A program made the translations under genes and the position numbers. From assembly GCA_046094505.1 (NCBI GenBank), contig JBJTHN010000084.1, positions 1 to 40,070 on the forward strand: a stretch of DNA of 40,070 bases. Direction: 5' to 3'. How positions within the stretch are numbered: position 1 is the first letter of the stretch; each line of letters opens with the position of its first letter. This document shows, one piece after another, positions 7,800 through 15,342 of the stretch. This DNA comes from RFTU01 sp046094505. GTDB lineage: Bacteria; Pseudomonadota; Gammaproteobacteria; Burkholderiales; Burkholderiaceae_C. The notes beneath the pieces are model-generated. The model saw only the letters and a program-made list of their open reading frames with translations, was not told where the DNA came from and ran no database searches.

Positions 7800-8978
7800 A
7801 TGAGCGATCCCGTCGTCATCGTGTCCGCGGCCCGCACGCCCATCGGCGGCCTGTTGGGTGACTTTGCCAACCTCAGCGCGGCCGAGTTGGGGGCCGTGGC
7901 CATCAAGGCGGCGGTGGAGCGCGCTGGCGTGCCCAGCGACGCCATCAACGAAGTGCTGATGGGCAACTGCCTGATGGCTGGTCAGGGGCAGGCGCCCGCC
8001 CGGCAAGCGATGCGCCAGGCGGGCGTGCCCGATTCGGCCGGTGCGGTGACCTTGTCCAAGATGTGCGGCAGCGGCATGCGGGCCATGATGTTCGCCCATG
8101 ACATGCTGGCCGCCGGCAGCGTGGACGTGATGGTGGCCGGTGGCATGGAAAGCATGACCAATGCGCCGCACCTGATGTTTGCGCGCAAGGGCGTGAAGTA
8201 CGGTGCTGCGCAGCTCTTTGACCACATGGCCTTGGATGGGCTCGAAGACGCCTATGAGCGTGGAAAGGCCATGGGCGTGTTCGCCGAAGCGTGTGTGGCC
8301 AAGTACGGCTTCACGCGCGAACAGCAGGACCAGTACGCCATCACCTCCACCACGCGCGCCATCGAGGCCAACAAAAGTGGCGCCTTTGATTGGGAAATGG
8401 CGCCGGTGAGCCTGCCGGGCAAGGCCGGCAACACGGTGGTGAAGCACGACGAGCAGCCCTTCAAGGCCAAGCTCGACAAGATCCCCTCGCTCAAGCCCGC
8501 CTTCAAGAAGGACGGCACCATCACCGCCGCCAATGCCTCGAGCATTTCAGACGGCGCGGCAGCCTTGGTCTTGGTGCGTGAGTCCACTGCGAAAGCCTTG
8601 GGCCTGCAACCCCTGGCGCGCATCGTCAGCCATGCAGTACACGCGCAAGCCCCCGAGTGGTTCAGCACGGCACCGGCCGGCGCCATCGAAAAGGCCCTGA
8701 AGAAGGCCGGCTGGCAGGCCAGCTCGGTCGACCTGTGGGAGGTCAACGAGGCCTTCGCTGCCGTCACCATGGCGGCCATGGCGGAGTTCAAGCTGCCACA
8801 CGACGTGGTGAACATCCACGGCGGCGCCTGTGCCCTGGGCCACCCCATTGGCGCCTCGGGTGCGCGGATTGTGGTGACGCTGCTCGGGGCGCTGCGCCGT
8901 CGCGGGCTCAAGCGCGGCATGGCTGCTTTGTGCATCGGTGGTGGCGAAGCCACGGCCATGGCGCTGGAACTGTTTTGA
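7800..8978 (+). CDS. acetyl-CoA C-acyltransferase (thiolase)
   Basis: Thiolase of 392 residues, most likely degradative/biosynthetic acetyl-CoA acetyltransferase. The full catalytic set is present with the numbering of the classic bacterial enzyme: C89 (SKMCGSGMRA), H348 (GHPIGASGAR) and C378 (CIGGGEA), plus the NEAFA loop. In this setting the obvious job is cleavage of acetoacetyl-CoA derived from the acetoacetate released by LiuE; beta-ketothiolase activity on other acyl-CoAs is possible. TAGGAG overlapping the aceK stop serves as ribosome binding site, 6 bases before the ATG. No CoA-transferase or acetoacetyl-CoA synthetase for acetoacetate activation is seen in the window. Confidence 0.92.
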   Translation: MSDPVVIVSAARTPIGGLLGDFANLSAAELGAVAIKAAVERAGVPSDAINEVLMGNCLMAGQGQAPARQAMRQAGVPDSAGAVTLSKMCGSGMRAMMFAHDMLAAGSVDVMVAGGMESMTNAPHLMFARKGVKYGAAQLFDHMALDGLEDAYERGKAMGVFAEACVAKYGFTREQQDQYAITSTTRAIEANKSGAFDWEMAPVSLPGKAGNTVVKHDEQPFKAKLDKIPSLKPAFKKDGTITAANASSISDGAAALVLVRESTAKALGLQPLARIVSHAVHAQAPEWFSTAPAGAIEKALKKAGWQASSVDLWEVNEAFAAVTMAAMAEFKLPHDVVNIHGGACALGHPIGASGARIVVTLLGALRRRGLKRGMAALCIGGGEATAMALELF

Positions 8979-8988
8979 GGGCTTGGCC

Positions 8989-9654
8989 ATGAATGTCTTG
9001 ATCATCGGCGCCTCACGCGGCATCGGCTATGAGCTGGCGCGGCAGTCGCTGGAGGCGGGCGACACGGTGTATGCCGCCGCGCGTGGGCAAACCGGCATCT
9101 CCCGCCTGAAGGAATTGGGGGTCAACACCCTCGTGGTGAACACCGCCGACGCCTTGGGTTGCTCAGGCCTGTCCTGGGGCATTGATGGCGTTCGCTTTGA
9201 CCGCATCTGGCACGTCGCGGGCATCTTCGGGCCGCGCACGGCGGGCGTGGACCCTCCGGTGCAGCAGGACTTCGATGGGGTCATGCACACGAATGTGCTT
9301 GGGTTCATGCGCCTGGTGCCGCAGTACTTCGATGCCCTGGCCGAAGGCGGGCGCATCGGGGTCTTGTCATCCAAGATGGGCTCGATCGGCTTGCGTAACA
9401 GCTCATCGGGGTGGACCTACCGGGCCTCCAAGGCGGCCCTGAACTCCACCGTCAAGGATGCGGCCCTGGTTTTAGGCAAGCGCGGCATCGTGGTGGCCTT
9501 TCACCCGGGTTGGGTGCAAACCGATATGGGCGGCACCGGGGCGGACATTCCCGTGGACCGCAGCGTGGCCGACTTGCGCCGCACGCTGGACGACTTGAAG
9601 CCCAGCGACAGCGGGGGCTTCTTCAACCACGACGGACAGGCCTTGGCGTGGTGA
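8989..9654 (+). CDS. short-chain dehydrogenase/reductase (SDR)
   Basis: NAD(P)-dependent oxidoreductase of 221 residues; substrate not identifiable. The nucleotide loop GASRGIG is at the very N-terminus (residues 7-13), the catalytic Ser is S127 or S128 in VLSSKMG, and Y144/K148 form the YxxxK pair (YRASK). It is a compact SDR lacking the usual NNAG motif; HVAGIFGP takes its place. I start at the ATG at 8989, which puts beta-1 (MNVLIIGAS) at the N-terminus; an earlier in-frame start would overlap the thiolase. It follows the thiolase by 10 bases in the same operon. Confidence 0.85.
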   Translation: MNVLIIGASRGIGYELARQSLEAGDTVYAAARGQTGISRLKELGVNTLVVNTADALGCSGLSWGIDGVRFDRIWHVAGIFGPRTAGVDPPVQQDFDGVMHTNVLGFMRLVPQYFDALAEGGRIGVLSSKMGSIGLRNSSSGWTYRASKAALNSTVKDAALVLGKRGIVVAFHPGWVQTDMGGTGADIPVDRSVADLRRTLDDLKPSDSGGFFNHDGQALAW

Positions 9655-9661
9655 AGGCACC

Positions 9662-10564
9662 GTGGTGAGCGGTGCCCTTCGGGTGCACCTGGGGCTGTGT
9701 GGCATGACCCTTCTGTGGGGCTTGTCGTGGCCGGCGGGTCGCGCCATTGCGCAAAGCCTGCCGCTGCTGTCCTCTTCAGCCTGGCGATTCAGCCTGGCCG
9801 CGGCCGTCCTGCTGGCGTGGTCCTTCTGGACGAGGGGGTCCTGGCCCCGCCTGTCGCTGCGGCAATGGGCAGGATTGGCGGCCGCTGGCACCGTTGGCGT
9901 CTTTGGTTACACCCTCTTCTTCATGTATGGCTTGCACCAGGTGGAGGCCAGCCGTGCCGCGGTGGTCGTGACCACCAACCCCGTGTTCGTGACCCTGGCT
10001 GCGGCCTGGCTGTTTGGTGAACCCTTCAACCGCCACATCGGATTGGGCCTGGCCCTTGCCGTCCTGGGGGCGGCCACCGTGATGACGCATGGGCAGCCTT
10101 GGACCGTATTCACCGGCGGCGTGGGCTTGGGCGAGTGGCTGATGGTGGGCTGTATCGTGTGTTGGGCCGCTTATTCCTTGATGGCCAAGCGCCTGATGGT
10201 GGCTGTGGACTCGCTGACCACCACCGCTGTGAGCGCCGCCGTGGGCAGCACCCTGCTGTGGTGCGCGGCGCTGCTGGTGGAAGGCCCGGGTGTTGCCGTG
10301 GAGGGCCTGAGTGCGCTCACCGATCACCAAATCGGGCTCTTGGTGTTCATGGCTTTGGGCCCCACGGTGCTGTCGTATGTGTGGTTTTTCCGCGGGGTTT
10401 CCGCCATGGGTGCGGGTGTGGCCTCGAGTTACATCAGCTTGGTGCCGGTGGTGGGGGTCAGCAGTGCGGTGGTGCTCTTGGGCGAGCCACTGGGCTGGTC
10501 CTTGGCTGTGGGCGCGGCCATGGCCTTGAGCGGTGTGGTGATTGCCAACCGCGCCAGGCGTTGA
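9662..10564 (+). CDS. EamA/DMT-superfamily transporter
   Basis: Inner-membrane transporter of the drug/metabolite (EamA, RhaT-like) superfamily, about 300 residues with roughly ten hydrophobic helices in two repeats of five. The first repeat opens with TLLWGLSWPAGR, the second near VGLGEWLMVGCIVCWAAYSL, each ending in the conserved GExL/xLGE type turn (WLFGEPF; VLLGEPLGW). Exported substrate unknown; amino acids and small metabolites are typical. The gene starts 7 bases after the SDR. Two GTG codons (9662 and 9665) are possible; GAAGG at 9653-9657 spaces slightly better with the second. Confidence 0.85.
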   Translation: MVSGALRVHLGLCGMTLLWGLSWPAGRAIAQSLPLLSSSAWRFSLAAAVLLAWSFWTRGSWPRLSLRQWAGLAAAGTVGVFGYTLFFMYGLHQVEASRAAVVVTTNPVFVTLAAAWLFGEPFNRHIGLGLALAVLGAATVMTHGQPWTVFTGGVGLGEWLMVGCIVCWAAYSLMAKRLMVAVDSLTTTAVSAAVGSTLLWCAALLVEGPGVAVEGLSALTDHQIGLLVFMALGPTVLSYVWFFRGVSAMGAGVASSYISLVPVVGVSSAVVLLGEPLGWSLAVGAAMALSGVVIANRARR

Positions 10565-10566
10565 TC

Positions 10567-10572
10567 AAGGAG
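10567..10572 (+). promoter_or_regulatory. Shine-Dalgarno of the block 1 acyl-CoA dehydrogenase
   Basis: AAGGAG, 7 bases before GTG 10580 and 10 bases before ATG 10583. Both starts are possible and differ by one residue. Confidence 0.6.
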
Positions 10573-10582
10573 TGCGAACGTG

Positions 10583-11710
10583 ATGTTGAGCCAAGACCAT
10601 CGAGCGGTGCAGGATGCTGTACGCAGCTATGTGCAGGATTGCATCGCCCCGCAGGCGGCCCGTTGGGACCGCGAGCACCATTTCCCCGCAGCCGAATTGC
10701 GGGGGCTGGCGGAGCTGGGCTGCTACGGGGTGGCGGTGCCCACCGAGTACGGTGGTGCCGGCCTGGACTACCTGGCGCTGGCGGTCATCCTGGAGGAGAT
10801 TGCGGCAGGCGATGGCGGCACCTCCACCGTGGTCAGCGTCAACAACTGCCCTGTCTGCAGCATTCTGATGGCCTGGGCGGATGAGGCCCAGAAAGAGCAG
10901 TGGCTCAAGCCCTTGGCCGCCGGGCAGATGCTCGGCGCGTTTTGCTTGACCGAGCCGCATGTGGGTTCACAGGCCGATGGCCTGAAGACCACCGCTGTGC
11001 GCGAGGGTGACCACTACGTGCTCAACGGCGTCAAGCAGTTCATCACCAGTGGACAAAACGCCGACGTGGCCATCGTGATGGCCGTCACGGACAAGCTGGC
11101 GGGCAAGAAGGGCATCAGCGCCCTTGTCGTGCCCACCGACACGCCCGGCTACCAGGTGGCGCGCTTGGAAGAGAAGATGGGGCAACACAGCAGCGACACC
11201 GCCCAGATCCGCTTCGAGAACTGCCGCGTGCCGCTGGCATGCCGCTTGGGTGAAGAAGGCCAGGGCCTGAAGATTGCGCTGTCGGGCCTGGAAGGTGGGC
11301 GCATCGGCATCGCCGCACAGAGCCTGGGCATGGCGCGGGCTGCGTTTGAAGCTGCGCTGCGCTACTCGAAGGACCGGGTGGCGTTTGGCAAACCCATCTT
11401 TGAGCACCAAAGCGTGCAGTTCAAGCTGGCCGACATGGCCACGCAGATCGAGGCTGCGCGCCAGTTGATTCACCACGCCGCGGCGCTCAAAGACGCCGGC
11501 CAGCCCTGCCTGAAGGAAGCCGCCATGGCCAAGCTCTTTGCCAGCGAAATGGCCGAGCGGGTGTGCAGCGATGCCATTCAGGTGCACGGCGGCTATGGCT
11601 ATGTGAGCGACTTTCCGGTGGAGCGCATCTACCGCGATGTCCGCGTGTGCCAGATCTACGAAGGCACCAGCGACGTGCAGAAGATCCTGATCGGCCGCGC
11701 GCTGGCCTGA
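10583..11710 (+). CDS. acyl-CoA dehydrogenase (short/medium-chain type)
   Basis: FAD-dependent acyl-CoA dehydrogenase, 375 residues, last gene of block 1. Unlike LiuA, it keeps the catalytic Glu in the C-terminal loop YEGTSDVQKILIGR (E360 from the ATG), the arrangement of short-, medium- and short-branched-chain enzymes. LTEPHVGSQAD is the flavin/substrate motif, and FITSG replaces WITNG. A short- or branched-chain substrate such as isobutyryl- or 2-methylbutyryl-CoA would fit the neighbourhood, but sequence alone does not decide. The start is GTG 10580 or ATG 10583; I use the ATG. It ends 229 bases before the next gene. Confidence 0.9.
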   Translation: MLSQDHRAVQDAVRSYVQDCIAPQAARWDREHHFPAAELRGLAELGCYGVAVPTEYGGAGLDYLALAVILEEIAAGDGGTSTVVSVNNCPVCSILMAWADEAQKEQWLKPLAAGQMLGAFCLTEPHVGSQADGLKTTAVREGDHYVLNGVKQFITSGQNADVAIVMAVTDKLAGKKGISALVVPTDTPGYQVARLEEKMGQHSSDTAQIRFENCRVPLACRLGEEGQGLKIALSGLEGGRIGIAAQSLGMARAAFEAALRYSKDRVAFGKPIFEHQSVQFKLADMATQIEAARQLIHHAAALKDAGQPCLKEAAMAKLFASEMAERVCSDAIQVHGGYGYVSDFPVERIYRDVRVCQIYEGTSDVQKILIGRALA

Positions 11711-11939
11711 GCCTGGCCGGCCGACTGAGCGTATCGACTGAGCGTGCCCGCTGAGGGTGCCCACGAGGGTGCCCGCTCAGGGGCTGTTTTCCACTCTCCC
11801 GAGGGATGGTGCGTTCTGAACCGCACCGATGAAATGCCGCAGGCAGCCCCTGTGTGCCGGGCCGGTGGCTGTGGTGCGGGTCGTGAACCTTCAGGGCTGC
11901 ATCCTCATGCGCCCGGCTGCTCATTGCCACGGAGGGCAT
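11711..11939. other. intergenic region between block 1 and the small-gene cassette
   Basis: No gene is supported here. It holds short direct repeats: GACTGAGCGT at 11723-11732 and 11736-11745, and GAGGGTGCCC at 11753-11762 and 11765-11774. I see no T-tailed terminator and no clear promoter, though a promoter for the following small genes would be expected here. Confidence 0.5.
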
Positions 11940-12338
11940 ATGAACCAGCCACACACCACCTTGGCCGCCGCAGGCGGCGCCGTGCCCCAGCCCACCACGG
12001 GCTTTGGGCCTCATCTGGCGGCAGGCCTTTGGCCCCGTCCCACGGAAGGGGTCTTGATGCGCATCGCCTGCGCCACCGCAACAGGGGCCGATCCAGACGC
12101 TGGCGCAGACCCTGTCGTTGATGCGCTGGAGGGCCTGCCCTCTGAAAGCGACCTCGACACGTCGGCCGTGGAGCCCGTGGTCATCGCCGCCCTGGGCCAA
12201 ACGCCCCTGGGCCTCGAAGTTTGGGCTCCCGTCCTTCGCAGCGGTGACTCGCTGAACCTCTTGGGTGGGCCGGGCGTGGTGCTCGTGGGCGTCAACGAGC
12301 TCGGTTGGGTGGTTTACGACTGGGTGCCGGGCCCCTGA
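11940..12338 (+). CDS. hypothetical protein, 132 residues
   Basis: Not recognised. A GGAGG at 11931-11935 just before the ATG supports a real start; earlier in-frame ATGs lack such a site. The protein is acidic and rich in Ala, Gly, Pro and Val, without Cys pairs, signal peptide or membrane helix. The N-terminal 35 residues look disordered. The C-terminal third (LGLEVWAPVLRSGDSLNLLG to the end) alternates hydrophobic residues as a small beta-rich domain would and ends WVVYDWVPGP. It is the first of three small genes between the two liu blocks, and a perfect hairpin follows its stop. Coding status is moderately sure; function unknown. Confidence 0.6.
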   Translation: MNQPHTTLAAAGGAVPQPTTGFGPHLAAGLWPRPTEGVLMRIACATATGADPDAGADPVVDALEGLPSESDLDTSAVEPVVIAALGQTPLGLEVWAPVLRSGDSLNLLGGPGVVLVGVNELGWVVYDWVPGP

Positions 12339-12347
12339 GGGTGCCCT

Positions 12348-12385
12348 GCGGGCCTGCCCATGGGCGAGCGCCTTCGCAGGCCCGC
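12348..12385. repeat. GC-rich perfect inverted repeat upstream of the phospholipase gene
   Basis: Arms GCGGGCCTGC (12348-12357) and GCAGGCCCGC (12376-12385) form a 10-bp perfect stem with an 18-base loop, starting 10 bases after the preceding stop codon. There is no T-run after it, so it is not a standard intrinsic terminator; it may pause or protect the transcript. Confidence 0.6.
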
Positions 12386-12565
12386 TGCCGGGGGCCTCTC
12401 CTGGTGGATTGAGCCTGGATGCGTCGCGGCTTGAAATGGCACTGCCACGGCGCCGTTCCAGGAGCGCTGTGGCCACTGGGGCGGGCTTGCAGCGGGGGCG
12501 GCGGGCTGGCCCCGGCACCCCCGGCCCATGCCTGGTGGCTCTAGGACAAGAACAGGGAGGAACCC
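12386..12565. other. leader region before the phospholipase A2 gene
   Basis: About 180 bases without a supported gene. GGGAGG at 12555-12560 lies 5 bases before the ATG of the phospholipase gene and is the strongest ribosome binding site in this cassette. I see no clear promoter hexamers. Confidence 0.5.
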
Positions 12566-12838
12566 ATGAGCGACACCACACAGGACTTCTGCACCTTCGT
12601 GCCGGACTCGCCCTTCGGCTTTTCGTTCGGCGCGGCCTGCGCCATCCACGACAACAACTATGGACCGGGCTCAACCGTTTCGCGCGCAGCGGCCGACCAG
12701 ATCTTCTACGATTCGATGCAACAGGCTTGCAACACGCAATATGGAGGGTCGGCTCTGTGCCACTTGATGGCCGACGTGTATTTCGTCGGTGTGCGGCTGT
12801 TCGGCGGCTTCTTCTACGAAGGCCCCGGTGGTCAATGA
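12566..12838 (+). CDS. prokaryotic phospholipase A2-like protein, 90 residues
   Basis: Resembles the Streptomyces-type prokaryotic phospholipase A2 family (Phospholip_A2_3), which hydrolyses the sn-2 ester of phospholipids. Seen directly: a DxC entry (D7-F8-C9) at the place of the calcium-binding DGC; AACAIHDNNYG with the His-Asp pair H28-D29 and Y32; D44 in AADQIF at the place of the second catalytic Asp; and C65-HLMADVYFVGVRLFG, matching the family's C-x3-AD-x-Y-x3-VR-x-FG helix. The four Cys (9, 25, 55, 65) fit the two family disulfides. Secreted relatives are about 120 residues with a signal peptide; this one has no signal peptide and is a minimal domain. The start is fixed by GGGAGG. Not a leucine-pathway gene. 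Fold sure, activity untested. Confidence 0.78.
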   Translation: MSDTTQDFCTFVPDSPFGFSFGAACAIHDNNYGPGSTVSRAAADQIFYDSMQQACNTQYGGSALCHLMADVYFVGVRLFGGFFYEGPGGQ

Positions 12839-12873
12839 AGTCCACCGGCTTGCGGCGCAGGCCGTGACCCCCA

Positions 12874-12916
12874 GGGCGGGCCCAGGCGCTTCGCAACCAC
12901 GCTGCTGGGCCCGCCC
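12874..12916. repeat. GC-rich perfect inverted repeat downstream of the phospholipase gene
   Basis: Arms GGGCGGGCCCAG (12874-12885) and CTGGGCCCGCCC (12905-12916) give a 12-bp perfect stem with a 19-base loop, between the phospholipase stop and the next gene. No T-run follows; a ribosome binding site for the next gene lies 11 bases after it. Its core GCGGGCC also occurs in the upstream hairpin. Confidence 0.65.
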
Positions 12917-12941
12917 ACCCCTGACCAAAGGAATTCAAACC

Positions 12942-13589
12942 ATGACTCGACATGCAACACAGCGCCCTTGGACACAACTGCTCCTTCGAACCCCGATGGG
13001 CTTTTGGCTGGTGGTGTTCGCACTGGGCCTGGTGGCTGGAGCGGCCCCTGCTGCGGCCCAGCCGTCACCCAGGGCTGGAGATGGACCACCTCAAGCCCCG
13101 GCCTACAAGCCCGATGCCCGATTCCTCAGAGACGAACCCTTTCGCAAGACCAAGCAATTGGTCCGGCTCACCGGGGTGAAGTCCGAAGCCGAGTTGGCCA
13201 CCGTGCGCGGCGCCATCAACGACGTGGTGGGCTTTGTGCGGCTGTTCGGCATCACGGGCAGCAACGTGGGCAGCGCCGTTGTCTCCGGCACCACACCCGA
13301 GCAGATGGCCGAGATCCGGGCCGCGCGCGTCACCTGGCAGGCCTTCGAAGACCAGTCCACGCCCCAGGGCCGGCAATCCATGCCGCTGGAGCCCGCCAGC
13401 GGGCACATGGCCATGGCTTTGGACCGCTGGGAGGTGGATTCGGACACGGCGCTGTCGGTGCGCGTCGATTTCCGCCAAACCTTCTATGAACTGAAGATGG
13501 TCCAAGACCCGCCCGCCCGTATCCTGCGGCTGCGCTTTGTGAAGCAGGGCGGGCAGTGGCTGTTTGATGGGGCTACTGCTGGCGGGTAA
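12942..13589 (+). CDS. exported hypothetical protein, 215 residues
   Basis: Function not recognised. Residues 1-41 form a signal peptide: a basic start, a hydrophobic core (GFWLVVFALGLVAGA) and an Ala-rich cleavage region ending APAAAQ, so the mature part is periplasmic or secreted. The mature protein is mixed alpha/beta. Its end (FRQTFYELKMVQD, then ILRLRFVKQGGQWLFDGA) resembles the closing strands of NTF2/SnoaL-like domains, a weak comparison. An AAAGGAA 8 bases before the ATG supports the start. It follows the phospholipase A2-like gene by 103 bases containing a hairpin, and the two may be co-transcribed. A periplasmic partner or protector of the phospholipase is possible but unproven. Confidence 0.7.
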   Translation: MTRHATQRPWTQLLLRTPMGFWLVVFALGLVAGAAPAAAQPSPRAGDGPPQAPAYKPDARFLRDEPFRKTKQLVRLTGVKSEAELATVRGAINDVVGFVRLFGITGSNVGSAVVSGTTPEQMAEIRAARVTWQAFEDQSTPQGRQSMPLEPASGHMAMALDRWEVDSDTALSVRVDFRQTFYELKMVQDPPARILRLRFVKQGGQWLFDGATAGG

Positions 13590-13677
13590 GCCGACCTGGG
13601 TGCGCAGCCTGGGTTGGCAGCGGGCCTGCGCCCACTCGGCGAAAACCCGTGGTGAAAACCGGTGGGCCATCCTAGAA

Positions 13678-13699
13678 TTGACGTTTACGTAAACGTCAA
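13678..13699. promoter_or_regulatory. LiuR-type operator and -10 box upstream of liuB
   Basis: A perfect 22-bp palindrome: half-site TTGACGTTTAC followed by its exact reverse complement. A TAGAAT -10-like box at 13673-13678 abuts it. It ends 8 bases before the liuB ATG, so a bound regulator would cover the transcription start and the leader. The 26 bases 13671-13696 are identical to those upstream of liuA. Confidence 0.88.
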
Positions 13700-13707
13700 C
13701 CTTCGTC

Positions 13708-15333
13708 ATGCCCGTCCTTGCCTCTCAGCTCAACCCCCGCAGCGACGAATTCAAGGCCCACGCCCAGGCCATGCAGGCCATGGTGGACGACCTGCGCGTG
13801 CAGCAGGCCCAAGCGGCGCTGGGCGGGGGTGCGGCTGCGCGTGAACGCCACACCGCCCGGGGCAAGCTTCTCCCGCGCGAGCGGGTGGAGCGCCTGCTCG
13901 ACCCCGGAACCCCTTTCTTGGAGATTGGCGCGCTGGCGGCGCTGGGCCTGTACCGCGACAAGGATGGACAGGACGCCGCGCCGTGCGCCGGCGTGATTGC
14001 CGGCATTGGCCGCATCAGCGGTGTGGAATGCATGGTGGTGTGCAACGACGCCACCGTCAAAGGGGGCACCTATTACCCCATGACGGTCAAGAAACACCTG
14101 CGTGCGCAAGAGATTGCCATGCAAAACCGCCTGCCTTGCGTCTACCTGGTGGACAGCGGCGGGGCCAACCTGCCCAACCAAGACGAGGTCTTCCCCGACC
14201 GCGACCACTTCGGCCGCATCTTCTACAACCAGGCCAATATGAGCGCCCAGGGCATCCCGCAGGTGGCGGTGGTCATGGGCTCGTGCACCGCCGGTGGTGC
14301 CTATGTGCCGGCCATGAGCGACGAAACCATCATCGTCAAGAACCAAGGCACCATCTTCCTGGCCGGCCCACCTCTGGTGAAGGCGGCCATCGGCGAAGTG
14401 GTGAGCGCCGAAGACCTGGGCGGTGGGGATGTGCACACCCGCTTGAGCGGCGTGGCCGACCACCTGGCCGAAAACGATCTGCACGCCTTGTCGATCGCAC
14501 GCCAGATCGTGGCCAACCTCAACTGGCAAAAGCCCCAGCCTTTGCGCCTGGCTCCCGCCCGCCCGCCGCTGTTCGACGCGCGTGAGCTTTATGGCGTCAT
14601 TCCCGCTGACCCGCGCAAGCCCTTCGACGTGCGCGAGATCATCGCCCGCTTGGTCGACGGCTCCGAGTTCGACGAGTTCAAGGCCCGCTTTGGCTCCACC
14701 CTGGTGTGCGGCTTTGCCCACATCGAAGGCCTGCCCGTGGGCATCATCGCCAACAACGGCGTGCTGTTCAGCGAAAGCGCAGTCAAGGGCGCGCACTTCA
14801 TCGAGCTGTGCTGCCAGCGCAAGGTGCCCTTGGTCTTTCTGCAAAACATCACCGGCTTCATGGTGGGGCGCAAGTACGAGAGCGAAGGCATTGCGCGCCA
14901 TGGCGCCAAGATGGTCACGGCCGTGGCCACGGCCACCGTGCCCAAGTTCACCGTGATCATTGGCGGCAGCTATGGCGCGGGCAACTACGGCATGTGTGGC
15001 CGGGCCTATTCGCCCCGCCAGCTGTGGATGTGGCCCACCGCGCGCATCTGCGTGATGGGCGGCGAACAGGCCGCCGGCGTGCTGGCCACGGTGCGCAAAG
15101 ATGCCCTGGCGGCCAAGGGCAAAACCTTGAGCGCTGAGGAGGAAGCGGCGATCAAGCAACCCATCCTCGACCAATTTGCCCAGCAGTCGCACCCTTACTA
15201 CTCCAGCGCCCGCCTGTGGGACGATGGCGTGATCGACCCGGCCGACACCCGAAGGGTGTTGGCCCTGGGCATCAGTGCAGCCCTGAACCAACCGATCCCG
15301 GACCGGCCGCAATTCGGCGTGTTTCGCATGTAG
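13708..15333 (+). CDS. liuB: methylcrotonyl-CoA carboxylase, carboxyltransferase (beta) subunit
   Basis: Carboxyltransferase half of the biotin-dependent carboxylase that converts 3-methylcrotonyl-CoA to 3-methylglutaconyl-CoA. 541 residues, normal for the family. It has two crotonase-like carboxyltransferase lobes: the N-lobe carries the acyl-CoA region CNDATVKGGTYYPMTVKKH and GSCTAGGAY; the C-lobe carries NITGFMVGRKYE and GGSYGAGNYGMCGRAY. The N-terminus (LNPRSDEFKAHAQAM) matches known family starts, so the ATG at 13708 is credible although there is no Shine-Dalgarno and the operator ends 8 bases upstream. First gene of block 2; its alpha partner is liuD. Confidence 0.95.
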   Translation: MPVLASQLNPRSDEFKAHAQAMQAMVDDLRVQQAQAALGGGAAARERHTARGKLLPRERVERLLDPGTPFLEIGALAALGLYRDKDGQDAAPCAGVIAGIGRISGVECMVVCNDATVKGGTYYPMTVKKHLRAQEIAMQNRLPCVYLVDSGGANLPNQDEVFPDRDHFGRIFYNQANMSAQGIPQVAVVMGSCTAGGAYVPAMSDETIIVKNQGTIFLAGPPLVKAAIGEVVSAEDLGGGDVHTRLSGVADHLAENDLHALSIARQIVANLNWQKPQPLRLAPARPPLFDARELYGVIPADPRKPFDVREIIARLVDGSEFDEFKARFGSTLVCGFAHIEGLPVGIIANNGVLFSESAVKGAHFIELCCQRKVPLVFLQNITGFMVGRKYESEGIARHGAKMVTAVATATVPKFTVIIGGSYGAGNYGMCGRAYSPRQLWMWPTARICVMGGEQAAGVLATVRKDALAAKGKTLSAEEEAAIKQPILDQFAQQSHPYYSSARLWDDGVIDPADTRRVLALGISAALNQPIPDRPQFGVFRM

Positions 15334-15342
15334 GGCTTGGCC

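Noticed and set aside
11723..11774. Short direct repeats as a CRISPR-like or iteron array.
   Set aside because: Only two copies of each of two different 10-mers, without regular spacers or an origin nearby.
11829..11939. N-terminal extension of the 132-residue hypothetical protein from ATG 11829.
   Set aside because: No ribosome binding site there, whereas GGAGG precedes the ATG at 11940.
12348..12916. The two hairpins as Rho-independent terminators.
   Set aside because: Strong stems, but no T-run follows on either strand, so I list them only as inverted repeats.
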